Of a stretch of DNA of 64,000 nucleotides, positions 27,376-36,520 are shown piece by piece. Where the stretch lies: the NCBI RefSeq assembly GCF_012676905.1, contig NZ_CP051428.1:983001-1047000 (forward strand), given 5' to 3'. The DNA comes from Paenibacillus albicereus (GTDB lineage: Bacteria > Bacillota > Bacilli > Paenibacillales > Paenibacillaceae). A model generated the notes under the pieces. The model worked only from the letters and a program-made list of their open reading frames with translations. It was not told the origin of the DNA and did not search any database. Made by a program: the position numbers and the translations under genes. Each line of letters opens with the position of its first letter. Position 1 is the first letter of the stretch.

Positions 27376-28220
27376 GCGAGAGCAAGCGCTGGCGCTGGTC
27401 CAACCTGTATCTGATCGCGGTGTTCGCGATCATGTACGCGCCGATCTTCTATCTGATGGCCTACTCGTTCAACAGCGGCGGCACGATGCACGGCTACGAC
27501 GGCTTCACGCTCGACTGGTACCGCGAGGTGTTCGCCGATACGCGGCTGCTCATCATCGTGCTGAACACGCTCGTCATCGCGCTGCTGTCCGGCCTGCTGT
27601 CGACCGTGCTCGGCGTGCTCGGCGCGCTGGCGATCCACGAGGCGCGCCGCCGCCGGACCAAGAACACCTTGCTGAGCTTCAACAACGTGCTGATCGTCAG
27701 CCCCGACGTCATCATCGGCGCGTCGTTCCTGATCCTGTTCACGATGATCGGCATCCGCCTCGGCTTCGTGTCGGTGCTGCTCGCGCACATCGCCTTCAGC
27801 GTCCCGATCGTCGTGCTGATGGTGCTGCCCAAGCTGCAGGAGATGAGCCCGACGCTCATCGACGCGGCGCGCGATCTCGGCGCGAGCCGCTGGCAGGTGC
27901 TGACCGGCGTCGTGCTGCCGTTCATCAAGCCCGGCATCTTCGCCGGCTTTTTCATGGCGCTGACGTACTCGCTGGACGACTTCGCCGTCACGTTCTTCGT
28001 GACGGGCAACGGCTTCTCCACCCTGTCGGTCGAAATCTACTCGCGGGCGCGGCAGGGCATCTCGCTGTCGATCAACGCCTTGTCGACGCTCATCTTCCTG
28101 TTCACGATGCTGCTGGTGGCCGGGTACTACTTCATCACGCGGCGCAGCGGTCCCGGCACGCAGCCGGCCGCCGGACGCGGAGGAGCGGCGCGCGGGGCCG
28201 CCAAGGAGGAGACGCCATGA
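27372..28220 (+). CDS. potC: Spermidine/putrescine ABC transporter permease PotC
   Basis: The 282-residue permease has six helices and the EAA loop (LIDAARDLGASRWQVLTGVVLP), plus the PotC-typical YSLDDFAVTFFVTG. ATG 27372 overlaps the potB stop (ATGA) and its own stop overlaps potD, so translation of all four subunits is coupled. The last 25 residues are Gly/Ala/Arg-rich and variable. Confidence 0.94.
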   Translation: MSESKRWRWSNLYLIAVFAIMYAPIFYLMAYSFNSGGTMHGYDGFTLDWYREVFADTRLLIIVLNTLVIALLSGLLSTVLGVLGALAIHEARRRRTKNTLLSFNNVLIVSPDVIIGASFLILFTMIGIRLGFVSVLLAHIAFSVPIVVLMVLPKLQEMSPTLIDAARDLGASRWQVLTGVVLPFIKPGIFAGFFMALTYSLDDFAVTFFVTGNGFSTLSVEIYSRARQGISLSINALSTLIFLFTMLLVAGYYFITRRSGPGTQPAAGRGGAARGAAKEETP

Positions 28221-29293
28221 AAAGCCTGATCCGCTCGTTCGCGGCCATCCTCATCGCCGCGCTCGGCTGCCTGTACCTGGCGTCCTGGCTCAATTCCAGC
28301 CAGGGCTACTCGGGCTCCAATACGCTGACCATCTACAACTGGGGCGACTATATCGATCCCGAGCTGCTGGAGGAATTCCAGGAGGAGACGGGCATCACGG
28401 TCATCTACCAGACGTTCGACTCGAACGAGGCGATGATGACCAAGATCCAGCAGGGCGGCACGACGTACGACGTGGCGATGCCGTCGGAGTACGCGATCGA
28501 CAAGATGAAGCAGGAGGACCTGCTGCTGCCGATCGACCATGCCAAGCTGCCGAACCTGAAGCATATCGACGAGCGCTTCCTCGACCTGCGCTTCGATCCG
28601 GGCAACGAGTACTCCGTCCCGTACTTCTGGGGCACGGTCGGCATCGTCTACAACCCGGAGCTCGCGCCGGAGGGGCTCGCGTTCGACAGCTGGGACGACC
28701 TGTGGGACCCGCGCCTCGGCAACGGCCTCATGCTCGTCGACGGCGCGCGCGAGGTGATCGGCTTCGGCCTGAACAGCCTCGGCTATTCGCTCAATGATAC
28801 GAACGAGGCCCATCTGCAGGAAGCGCTGGCCAAGCTGCAGGCGCTCACGCCCAACGTCAAGGCGATCGTCGGCGACGAGATCAAGATGCTGCTGGCGAAC
28901 GAGGAAGCGACCGCCGGCGTCGTCTGGTCCGGCGACGCCGCCGAGATCATGGACGAGAACGACAAGCTCGACTATGTGATTCCGAAGGAAGGCTCCAACG
29001 TCTGGTTCGACAACATGGTCATCCCGCGCACGGCCCGCAACCTGGACGGGGCGTACAAGTTCATGGACTTCATGCTCGAGCCGGAGCATGCGGCGCGCAA
29101 CGCGGAGTACGTCGGCTACTCCACGCCGAACAAGGACGCGGTGCCGCTGCTGCCGGAGGAGGTCCGCTCCGACGAGCGCTTCTACCCGCCGCCGCAGCTG
29201 ACGAGCCGGCTCGAGGTGTATGACAACCTCGGCAAGCGCATGCTGTCGCATTACAACGAGCTGTTCCTCGAGTTCAAGATGCATCGCAAGTGA
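28217..29293 (+). CDS. potD: Spermidine/putrescine-binding protein PotD
   Basis: The 358-residue solute-binding protein has an N-terminal membrane segment and the PotD core (TLTIYNWGDYIDPELLEEF; YDVAMPSEYAIDKM; VPYFWGTVGIVYNP; TAGVVWSGDAAEIM). The possible lipobox ALGC-17 is atypical, because hydrophobic residues continue after the Cys, so it may be anchored by the uncleaved helix rather than by lipid. It is the last gene of the operon and is followed by a strong terminator. Confidence 0.94.
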   Translation: MKSLIRSFAAILIAALGCLYLASWLNSSQGYSGSNTLTIYNWGDYIDPELLEEFQEETGITVIYQTFDSNEAMMTKIQQGGTTYDVAMPSEYAIDKMKQEDLLLPIDHAKLPNLKHIDERFLDLRFDPGNEYSVPYFWGTVGIVYNPELAPEGLAFDSWDDLWDPRLGNGLMLVDGAREVIGFGLNSLGYSLNDTNEAHLQEALAKLQALTPNVKAIVGDEIKMLLANEEATAGVVWSGDAAEIMDENDKLDYVIPKEGSNVWFDNMVIPRTARNLDGAYKFMDFMLEPEHAARNAEYVGYSTPNKDAVPLLPEEVRSDERFYPPPQLTSRLEVYDNLGKRMLSHYNELFLEFKMHRK

Positions 29294-29335
29294 ACCGCCC
29301 AAAGCCGCCGTTTCCCCTGTCCGGGAGCGGCATGG

Positions 29336-29392
29336 AAAAAGGGGCTGTCCGCAAGGCCGAGTCGATTCGGCTTCGCGGGACAGCCCCTTTTT
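29336..29392. terminator. Terminator of the pot operon
   Basis: AAAAAGGGGCTGTCCGC pairs with GCGGGACAGCCCCTTTTT. It can also end the convergent GH12 gene. Confidence 0.9.
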
Positions 29393-29468
29393 GGCATGGG
29401 AGCGGATGACGGCGCAGAGGTGGCGGCGCGGAGAGCGGCTCAGCTCCGCCGCGCTCGTCGGCTGCGAT

Positions 29469-30188
29469 TTACGAGAAGCTGACGGAGTAGCTGTTCGTCG
29501 TGAACGTAGCGTTCGGCGCGGACGTGATCTCGTAGCCGAACTGCACGCTGTTCACGATCTCGCTGCCCATCCACCCCTTGGACTTGCACCAGTTCAGGAT
29601 GGCGAGCACGTCGACCGTGCCGGAGCTCGTGTTGCTCGTGCGGACGAAGGAGAACACGTCGTTGGAGCCGTTGCTGCCCTTGTACACGTTCCATGTATGG
29701 CCGCCGACGCTCACGTTCGTGAAGTTCGCGACCGGGTTGCCGCTGGAGTCCCACGAGCCGGCGATCGGACCGACGGCGCCTTGCTTGTTCATCCACAGCA
29801 TGATCTCATGCGCGTTGTTGCCGGTCCAGATGTCGTAGGCGGCGACGAAGCTCGAGCCGCTCGAGGGCACGGTGACGTTGAAGGAGCTCTTGAGGCTGCT
29901 CAGCGCCGACAGCTGCGTGTTGATCGGACGCGTGCTGTTCGGGTACGACTTGATGCCGCCCGTGTTCGGATGGTTGGCGGTCACGCCCCATTTGCTGTAC
30001 GAGTCGGCCCAGATCGTCTGCGTGCCTGCCCCGCTGCCCCAGATGTTGTTGTAGACGGTATACCCGCCGTTCGACCAGTTGCCCCATTGGTCCGAGCTCG
30101 TCCAGACGGCGGCGAAGGCGGTGGCGGACAGCAGCAGCGAGCCGATCAGCAGGCTGAGGAAGGCGGTCAGGCGCGTTCTTTTTTTCAT
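29469..30188 (-). CDS. Secreted GH12 endoglucanase/xyloglucanase
   Basis: The 239-residue protein has a signal peptide cut after ATAFA (about residue 26) and a single GH12 jelly-roll. The nucleophile is Glu128 in NNAHEIMLWMN and the acid/base is Glu220 in QFGYEIT, the typical GH12 pair. It would hydrolyse beta-1,4-glucan or xyloglucan outside the cell. There is no carbohydrate-binding module. ATG 30188 (MKKRTRL) has AAGGAG 9 nt upstream; the frame is open to 30281 without signal-peptide features. A catabolite-repression site lies 106 nt upstream. Confidence 0.9.
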   Translation of the reverse strand: MKKRTRLTAFLSLLIGSLLLSATAFAAVWTSSDQWGNWSNGGYTVYNNIWGSGAGTQTIWADSYSKWGVTANHPNTGGIKSYPNSTRPINTQLSALSSLKSSFNVTVPSSGSSFVAAYDIWTGNNAHEIMLWMNKQGAVGPIAGSWDSSGNPVANFTNVSVGGHTWNVYKGSNGSNDVFSFVRTSNTSSGTVDVLAILNWCKSKGWMGSEIVNSVQFGYEITSAPNATFTTNSYSVSFS

Positions 30189-30293
30189 TACGTTCATCTC
30201 CTTGGCTAAATGGGATTCGAGCGGGCTTGCAAGGCCGAGTGCGGCGGGCTTCGGTCCTCCTTTCCATCGGGAACGGCGCATGCCGCCTCCTGA

Positions 30294-30308
30294 TTGGAAG
30301 CGCTATCA
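30294..30308. promoter_or_regulatory. cre box (CcpA site) upstream of the GH12 gene
   Basis: TTGGAAGCGCTATCA matches the consensus WTGNAANCGNWNNCW at every position. It lies between the GH12 start and the presumed promoter region, so glucose repression by CcpA is likely. The rest of 30189-30510 shows no gene. Confidence 0.65.
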
Positions 30309-30510
30309 TAACGCCGCATCTGCATTTTAGCATAGCGGCAAACGCAGGAAATACCCGCAAAAATAGACGGAAAATCCCATCTCTATTAGAGGTGGAGCCG
30401 ACTGAAAGCATGACGAAAAGCGGGGGCGAAAGACGTCCTCCGCACCCGCCCTTTGTCCGACAGCTTGTGTCCCATTTCGATTCCGTTTCCGTGGCCGGTC
30501 CCGCCGCCGT

Positions 30511-31086
30511 TCAGTCCGGCCGCGGCTCCTTGGGCACATGCTCGTAGATGCCGCCTGACTCCAGCAGATCGATGACCCGGTCCAGCCACAGGTAATAGGC
30601 GATCGCCTGGCCGATCTTGTCCAGATCGCCGTCCACGGCCGTCCGCAGCGGCTCCGACGTGTCCTCGGATGCTTCATCGAGGAGCTTGACGAGCTCGCTC
30701 CGCGAGCGCCTCAGCGCCGTCAGGTTCATCTCCACGGCTTTCCGCCATTTCAGCACGAAAAAGTCCGCGAACGTCTGGTGCCAGTCCCGCTCGACCTCGT
30801 ACAGGTCCTTGCGAGAGCCCTTTTCCCATACCTTGTTGACCATATTCAAATCGACCAGCGTACGGATGCCCGTGCTCATGCTGGTCTTGCTCATCTCCAT
30901 CGCCTGGCCCATCTCGTCGAGATTCATCGGCTTGTCCTGGAAAAACATGAGGCCGTACAGCAGCCCGGTCGATTGCGTGATCCCGTACAGATCCATGTTC
31001 TTGCCGATGGATTCGATCACCCGCTTGCGGGCTTTTTGGATCGCCTGCTCCTGACCTGGCTCCAGTCGGGCAAATTCGTCGTTCAT
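30511..31086 (-). CDS. gbsR: GbsR/MarR-family regulator of glycine betaine genes
   Basis: The 191-residue winged-helix protein has the GbsR pattern (YGITQSTGLLYGLMFFQDKPMNLDEM; MSKTSMSTGIRTLVDLNMVNKVW), including the choline-binding family aromatic residues in GLLYGLMFF. In B. subtilis GbsR represses glycine betaine synthesis and choline-uptake genes until choline is present. Here it is divergent from an opuA-type operon, which it probably controls. GAAGGAG lies 8 nt before the ATG. Confidence 0.88.
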   Translation of the reverse strand: MNDEFARLEPGQEQAIQKARKRVIESIGKNMDLYGITQSTGLLYGLMFFQDKPMNLDEMGQAMEMSKTSMSTGIRTLVDLNMVNKVWEKGSRKDLYEVERDWHQTFADFFVLKWRKAVEMNLTALRRSRSELVKLLDEASEDTSEPLRTAVDGDLDKIGQAIAYYLWLDRVIDLLESGGIYEHVPKEPRPD

Positions 31087-31221
31087 CGGGTCCGCTCCTT
31101 CGTCGCCGTCTCGGCTGACAAAGTAATTGTAAGAGACATATTGCGCAATGTAAAGCGGTGAAAGGAAGAGGAATAATTAGCAAGCGGGAGCATTCAAGAG
31201 ATCAATTATATTCAGAAAAAA

Positions 31222-31281
31222 CCGTACATACAAAATATACGGAATTAACGGTTGACGGTTCCGAGTCGGATTCGCTAGACT
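31222..31281 (+). promoter_or_regulatory. Promoter and inverted repeat in front of the opuA-type operon
   Basis: TTGACG (31252-31257) and TAGACT (31276-31281) are 18 nt apart and fit a SigA promoter. Just upstream, CCGTA (31222) and TACGG (31238) form an inverted repeat around an AT-rich centre, a plausible GbsR operator by position. Confidence 0.5.
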
Positions 31282-31334
31282 TGTTCGAGTGAACGCCCGG
31301 CCGATGGGGCCGCGGCGCGAGGAGGTGCAGGCAT

Positions 31335-32555
31335 TTGCCCATCATTGAAGTCAAGGACCTGACCAAGGTGTTCGGCGAGGATCCGAAACGGGTCTCCGCC
31401 CTATTGAGCCAGGGATGGTCGAAGGACCGCATTTTCAACGAGACGAAGCATACGGTAGGGGTCAATCAGGTGTCCTTTTCGGTAGAGCCCGGCGAAATCT
31501 TCGTCATCATGGGGCTGTCCGGGAGCGGCAAGTCGACGCTCGTCCGGCTGCTCAACCGGCTGATCGAGCCCACGTCGGGGACGATCGGAATCGACGGCCA
31601 GGAGATCACGCGTCTCGGCGCCGAGCAGCTGAGGACCGTGCGGCAGAAAAAGATCAGCATGGTGTTCCAGAAGTTCGCGCTGTTCCCGCACCGCACGCTG
31701 CTGGAGAACGTGGAGTACGGCCTGGAGGTGCAGAAGGTGGCCAAGCGCGACCGCGAGCCGAAAGCCCGCGAAGCGCTGAAGCTGGTCGGGCTGGACGCCC
31801 GGGCGGACAGCTATCCCGACGAGCTGAGCGGCGGCATGCAGCAGCGGGTCGGGCTGGCCCGCGCGCTGGCCAACGATCCCGACATCCTGCTCATGGACGA
31901 GGCGTTCAGCGCGCTCGATCCGCTGATCCGCAAGGACATGCAGGACGAGCTGCTCGATCTGCAGGAGACGATGAAGAAGACGATCGTCTTCATCACGCAT
32001 GATCTCGACGAGGCGCTGCGCATCGGCGACCGGATCGCCCTCATGAAGGACGGCGCGATCGTGCAGATCGGCACGCCGGAGGAGATCATGGTGAATCCGG
32101 CGAGCGAGTACGTCGAGCGCTTCGTCGAGGATGTCGATCTGTCCAAGGTGCTGACGGCGGCGCATGTGATGCGCCGGCCGGAGACGATCGGCATCGACCG
32201 CGGCGCGCGGGTCGCGCTGCAGCTCATGCGGGAGAGCGGCATCTCCAACCTGTTCGTCACCGACCGCAGCCGCCGGCTGATCGGCGTGCTGACGGCGGAG
32301 GACGCCTCGGAGGCGGCGCGCCGCGGCCTGCCGCTGGAGGACATCGTCATCCGCGACGCGCCGACGGTCGCTCCCGACGTGCTGCTGAACGAGCTGTTCG
32401 AGCTCGTCGGCCGCAGCAAGGTGCCGGTCGCCGTCGTGAACGAGGCCGGCCGCATCGTCGGCGTCATCGTGCGCGGAGCGGTGCTCGGCGCGCTGGCCGG
32501 ACATGTGCCGGGACGGGAGGTGGATGGACGTGCTTCCGAAACTACCGCTGGATAA
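31335..32555 (+). CDS. opuAA: Glycine betaine ABC transporter ATP-binding protein (OpuAA type)
   Basis: The 406-residue ATPase has the osmoprotectant-specific insert KVFGEDPKRVSALLSQGWSK, Walker A GLSGSGKST, signature LSGGMQQR and Walker B ILLMDEAFSALDP. Two C-terminal CBS domains (about residues 280-390) sense ionic strength in this family. It starts with TTG 31335, with GAGGAGGTG 7 nt upstream. Its 3' end overlaps the permease gene by 32 nt. Confidence 0.94.
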   Translation: MPIIEVKDLTKVFGEDPKRVSALLSQGWSKDRIFNETKHTVGVNQVSFSVEPGEIFVIMGLSGSGKSTLVRLLNRLIEPTSGTIGIDGQEITRLGAEQLRTVRQKKISMVFQKFALFPHRTLLENVEYGLEVQKVAKRDREPKAREALKLVGLDARADSYPDELSGGMQQRVGLARALANDPDILLMDEAFSALDPLIRKDMQDELLDLQETMKKTIVFITHDLDEALRIGDRIALMKDGAIVQIGTPEEIMVNPASEYVERFVEDVDLSKVLTAAHVMRRPETIGIDRGARVALQLMRESGISNLFVTDRSRRLIGVLTAEDASEAARRGLPLEDIVIRDAPTVAPDVLLNELFELVGRSKVPVAVVNEAGRIVGVIVRGAVLGALAGHVPGREVDGRASETTAG

Positions 32556-33375
32556 ATGGGTCGATGCGGCGGTCGACTGGATCGAGAGCAGCCTCGGCTT
32601 CCTGCTCGATCCGATCGCGGCCGGCATCGAGGGCGCGGTCGAGGGCATCTCCTACGTGCTGCATGTGCTGCCCGCGCTGGCGATGATCGTGCTGCTGGCC
32701 TTGATCGCGTGGCGGTTCATGCGCTGGAAGATGGCGCTGTTCACGCTCGTCGGCCTGTTCCTGATCGACAATCTCGGCTATTGGGACCATACGATGGATA
32801 CGCTGGCGCTCGTGCTGACGTCGGCGATCGTGAGCATCGCCATCGGCGTCCCGATCGGCATCGCCTGCGCGCGCAGCCTCAGGACGCAGCAGATCGTGAC
32901 GCCGATCCTCGACTTCATGCAGACGATGCCGGCGTTCGTCTACCTGATCCCGGCGGTGACGTTCTTCAACCTGGGCGTCGTGCCCGGCGTCATCGCCTCG
33001 GTCATCTTCGCCGTGCCGCCGACGATCCGGCTGACGAACCTCGGCATCCGGCAGGTGCCCGCCGATCTCGTGGAGGCGGCCGACTCGTTCGGCTCGACGC
33101 CGGCGCAGAAGCTGGTCAAGGTGCAGCTGCCGCTGGCCGTGCCGTCCATCATGGCCGGCATCAACCAGACGATCATGCTGGCGCTGTCGATGGTCGTCAT
33201 CGCGTCGCTGATCGGCGCGCAGGGCATCGGAGCGGACGTCTACCGGGCGGTCAGCCAGATCAAGACCGGCAAAGGCTTCGAGGCGGGCCTCGCGATCGTC
33301 ATCCTGGCGATCTTCCTCGATCGCCTGACGCAGCACTTGGTCAAAGGAAAACGACAAGCAGACAGGAGAGGGTAA
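32524..33375 (+). CDS. opuAB: Glycine betaine ABC transporter permease (OpuAB type)
   Basis: The 283-residue membrane protein has the family pattern GVPIGIACARS, MQTMPAFVYLIPAVTFF and the EAA-like loop VEAADSFGSTPAQKLVKVQLP. ATG 32524 lies inside the end of opuAA, with GGGAGGTGG just upstream. It works with OpuAA and OpuAC in import of compatible solutes under osmotic stress. Confidence 0.94.
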   Translation: MDVLPKLPLDKWVDAAVDWIESSLGFLLDPIAAGIEGAVEGISYVLHVLPALAMIVLLALIAWRFMRWKMALFTLVGLFLIDNLGYWDHTMDTLALVLTSAIVSIAIGVPIGIACARSLRTQQIVTPILDFMQTMPAFVYLIPAVTFFNLGVVPGVIASVIFAVPPTIRLTNLGIRQVPADLVEAADSFGSTPAQKLVKVQLPLAVPSIMAGINQTIMLALSMVVIASLIGAQGIGADVYRAVSQIKTGKGFEAGLAIVILAIFLDRLTQHLVKGKRQADRRG

Positions 33376-33378
33376 TTC

Positions 33379-34293
33379 TTGAACCGAAACTGGATGAAAT
33401 CGATCGGAGCGGCCGCGATCGCGGCGACGCTCGTCGTGGCGGGATGCTCGTCGAACGGCAATGCAGATGCGGATGGGGCGTCCGGCAGCGGCGGCGGCTC
33501 CGTCGGCAAGGCGGTGAGCCACAAGATCGTCGGCATCGATCCCGGCGCCGGCCTGATGGCCGCGGCGGAACGCGCCGTCTCGGACTACGGCCTGTCGGAC
33601 TGGACGCTCGTCGAGGGCTCCTCGGCGGCGATGGCCGTCGCGCTCGACAAGGCGGTCAAGAACGAGGACCCGATCATCGTGACCGGCTGGACGCCGCACT
33701 GGATGTTCGCCAAGTACGACCTCAAGTATCTGGACGATCCGAAAAAGTCGTTCGGCGAGGACGAGGAGATCCGCACGGTCGCCCGCCTCGGCTTGAAGGA
33801 GGACGCTCCGTCCGCCTATGCCTTCCTGGACAAGTTCGAGTGGACCGACGCCGACATGGCCAAGGTGATGGCGTCCGTGCAGGACGGCCAGGAGCCGGCC
33901 GAAGCGGCCGCCGCCTGGGCTCAGGACAACGCCGCCCTGATCGACGGCTGGGTGGACGGCATCGAGAAGGGCGACGGCAAGACGATCAAGCTCGCCTACG
34001 TCGCCTGGGATTCCGAGATCGCCAGCACGAACGTCGTCGCCTGGGTGCTGGAGAACCGACTGGGCTACAAGACCGAGCTGATGCAGGTCGAGGCCGGCCC
34101 GATGTGGGCGGGCGTAGCCGGCGGCGACGCCGACGCGATGGTCGCGGCCTGGCTGCCGATCACGCACAAGGACTATGCGGAGCAGTACGAGGGCAAGTAC
34201 GAGGACCTCGGCGCGAACCTCAAGGGCACGAAGCTCGGCCTCGTCGTGCCGTCGTACATGGACGTCTCGTCCATCGAGGATTTGAAAGGCTGA
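33379..34293 (+). CDS. opuAC: Glycine betaine-binding lipoprotein (OpuAC type)
   Basis: The 304-residue protein has a lipobox VAGC (Cys near residue 23) and the OpuAC/ProX-like fold with conserved aromatic residues (VTGWTPHWMFAKYDLKYLDDP; VAAWLPITHKDY). It starts at TTG 33379 with AGGAGAGGG upstream, 3 nt after the permease stop. A terminator follows, closing the operon. Confidence 0.94.
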   Translation: MNRNWMKSIGAAAIAATLVVAGCSSNGNADADGASGSGGGSVGKAVSHKIVGIDPGAGLMAAAERAVSDYGLSDWTLVEGSSAAMAVALDKAVKNEDPIIVTGWTPHWMFAKYDLKYLDDPKKSFGEDEEIRTVARLGLKEDAPSAYAFLDKFEWTDADMAKVMASVQDGQEPAEAAAAWAQDNAALIDGWVDGIEKGDGKTIKLAYVAWDSEIASTNVVAWVLENRLGYKTELMQVEAGPMWAGVAGGDADAMVAAWLPITHKDYAEQYEGKYEDLGANLKGTKLGLVVPSYMDVSSIEDLKG

Positions 34294-34323
34294 GCAAAGC
34301 CAAGCCGAGCCCTAGGATCGATC

Positions 34324-34369
34324 AAAAGCCGTTCCGAGCCATGGAGACATGACTTGGAACGGCTTTTTT
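34324..34369. terminator. Terminator of the opuA-type operon
   Basis: AAAAGCCGTTCC pairs with GGAACGGCTTTTTT. Confidence 0.85.
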
Positions 34370-34407
34370 GGCCTAGGCAATGAAGCGGAGCCGGCATGCC
34401 GGATGGC

Positions 34408-35304
34408 TTACGTGGCCGCAGGCGCGGCGGTCCGCATGCCTCGTACGGCATCCATCAGCGACAAGGCCGCCTTGCCGAGAAAAGGCTTGGTCCGATAGGC
34501 GAGGCCGATCTCGATGACCGGATGCAGGTCGGCCAGCGGCCGCACGAGGAGGGCGCCGTCCCGTTCCAGTCCGGCATAGATGGGAGCGATGCCGATGCCG
34601 AAGCCGGCCTGGACCATCTGCTGGATGACGGAGAAGCTCCCGACTTCCATGCAGGCGAGGAGGCTCCGGCGGTCCGGTCCGATCGCCGCTTCCCAGAGCT
34701 GCCGATAGGCGCAGGCCGATTCCTTGACGAGCACGGCATGACCCGCGAGATCGCTCGCCGCGATGAAGTCCCGGCCGGCCAGCGGGTGGTCCGGGCTCAG
34801 CATGACCCCGAGCCGTTCCTCAATCAGCGGCTCGAATTCCAGCTGGAACGCGGGCGGCGGCTCCGAGCAGACGCCGAACTCCAGCTCGCCGTCCCGGACC
34901 TTCTCCGCGATCGCCCGGCTGCCGCTGACGTCCATGGACAGCTCCACCTTCGGCCAAGCGCTGCAAAAATCCGCGAGCACAGCCGCAAGCCGCTGGCTGG
35001 CGACAGGCTCGATCGCGGCGAAGCGCACCGAGCCGTTCTCTCCCGCAGCAATGTCGGATACGGTCTGCCTCAACGTCCCGACCGACTTCAGCAAGGTCGA
35101 GGCCTCCTGCTGCAGCCATCGGCCGGCCTCGCTCACGATCATGCGCTTGCCGTCCCGTACGAACAAGGCGACGCCGAGATCCGCTTCGAGACGCTGGATC
35201 TGCAAGGTCACCGTCGAGGGAGCGTATTGCAGCTCCTCGGCGGCTTTCAAAAAATGGCCGAGACGGGCGCAGGCCTCGAAGGTCTTTAGGGCACGAAGAT
35301 CCAT
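34408..35304 (-). CDS. LysR-family transcriptional regulator
   Basis: The 298-residue protein has the N-terminal LysR helix-turn-helix (LRALKTFEACARLGHFLKAAEELQYAPSTVTLQIQRLE, in segments) and a periplasmic-binding-protein-like effector domain. It is divergent from the deacetylase/MFS operon that starts 130 nt away and probably controls it. A short palindrome, TGAA-TCG-TTCA, lies in the shared AT-rich interval. The effector is unknown. Confidence 0.92.
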   Translation of the reverse strand: MDLRALKTFEACARLGHFLKAAEELQYAPSTVTLQIQRLEADLGVALFVRDGKRMIVSEAGRWLQQEASTLLKSVGTLRQTVSDIAAGENGSVRFAAIEPVASQRLAAVLADFCSAWPKVELSMDVSGSRAIAEKVRDGELEFGVCSEPPPAFQLEFEPLIEERLGVMLSPDHPLAGRDFIAASDLAGHAVLVKESACAYRQLWEAAIGPDRRSLLACMEVGSFSVIQQMVQAGFGIGIAPIYAGLERDGALLVRPLADLHPVIEIGLAYRTKPFLGKAALSLMDAVRGMRTAAPAAT

Positions 35305-35434
35305 GGCTCTCTCCTTTGTTTGGATAAATCGAATGAATCGTTCAAATTATTCAATTTTACAAAACTTCCCGCTGTTTTTACAATAAGGCCAACGGCATCG
35401 GCTTGCAAGGGATGCTTCATAAGGGGGATGCAGG

Positions 35435-36520
35435 ATGACAGCGACTAGAATCGTACGCGGCAATCCGGAGGCCGCTCATTGCGCCTTCACATTCGATGAC
35501 GGGCCGATCCGGGTCTCGATCGACCCGTGGCTGGACGCGCTCGAGCAGGGAGGGGCGCGCGGGACGTTTTTCCTGACGGGCGAGTGGCTCGACCGCTACC
35601 CGGAGAAAGCGAGGGAGATGCTGGCTCGGGGCCATGAGATCGCCACGCATACGTACCATCACCGCCGCATGGGGGAAGTGAGCCGAGCCGTCTTTTTCGA
35701 AGAGATGATGCTGGCCGAGCTCGCCTATCAGGAGGCGACCGGCAGGCCGGTGCCGACGTTCATGCGGTTTCCCTACGCGTCGTTCCGGGAGGAGAATCTG
35801 GGCTGGCTCCGCGAATGGGACTACTACCTCGTGGAGGGCGAGGATACGGTCGATTGGGCGGGACCGCCGAGCGCGCAGCTCGTGGAGGATGCCGCCCCGC
35901 GGCTCGTCCGCGGCTCGATCCTGATCTTCCACGCCAATGAGAACGCGAAGGAGACGCCGCAGGCGGTGCGCGCGCTCGTGCGCCAGGCGCATGCGAAAGG
36001 GCTGGCCTCGGTGCCCGTATCCGAGCTGCTGCAGGCAAACGGCGTCCCCATCCGCGAGCGCAGCTGGCAGGTCCGCTTCAAGGCGGTCCCTCCGAGCGCG
36101 TTTCTTGGGGAGCAGTGGAAGCCGGTGGAGGAGGGCGAGGAGCTGCGCAAGCTGGCCGCCGATTCGCTGGCATGGGGAAATCCGAAAGCTCCGACGGGAG
36201 CCGGCGCTTATGTCGAATGGCTGAAGGCGCTCTCGGACGGAGCCCGAGCGGATGGCGCAGCGCGCTTCGCCGCCCGCAGCTTCGCCGGCCAGCACTGGGC
36301 CTACGCGCGCGCCTCGATCCAGGGCGACACGCTCGTGCTGGAGGACTTCGCGACGAAGGAGCCTCATGCCGATGCGCTGGTGTACGTGCTGCAGTGGGCG
36401 GCTCATGAGGCGGCAGCCGCCGGATGCGCGTGGATCTCGAGCGGGCAGGACATGCGCCGCATCCGCAAGCTGTGCGAGCAGCTGGACATCGAGGCGGAGA
36501 TCGTCCCGCAAGAAGGATGA
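35435..36520 (+). CDS. Polysaccharide deacetylase (NodB) domain fused to an unassigned C-terminal domain
   Basis: Residues 1 to about 200 form a NodB domain: TFDDGP (19-24, with the Asp pair) and the zinc-binding histidines His72 and His76 in THTYHHR, then FMRFPYAS. The remaining 160 residues (RSWQVRFKAVPPSAFLGEQW ... LVYVLQWAAHEAAAAGCAWI) are not a known deacetylase part; the end looks like an acetyl-CoA-type alpha/beta fold, but no motif proves it. There is no signal peptide, so it acts in the cytosol and may deacetylate a small amino sugar rather than wall polymer. It overlaps the MFS gene by 4 nt, suggesting that substrate or product is transported. Confidence 0.75.
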   Translation: MTATRIVRGNPEAAHCAFTFDDGPIRVSIDPWLDALEQGGARGTFFLTGEWLDRYPEKAREMLARGHEIATHTYHHRRMGEVSRAVFFEEMMLAELAYQEATGRPVPTFMRFPYASFREENLGWLREWDYYLVEGEDTVDWAGPPSAQLVEDAAPRLVRGSILIFHANENAKETPQAVRALVRQAHAKGLASVPVSELLQANGVPIRERSWQVRFKAVPPSAFLGEQWKPVEEGEELRKLAADSLAWGNPKAPTGAGAYVEWLKALSDGARADGAARFAARSFAGQHWAYARASIQGDTLVLEDFATKEPHADALVYVLQWAAHEAAAAGCAWISSGQDMRRIRKLCEQLDIEAEIVPQEG

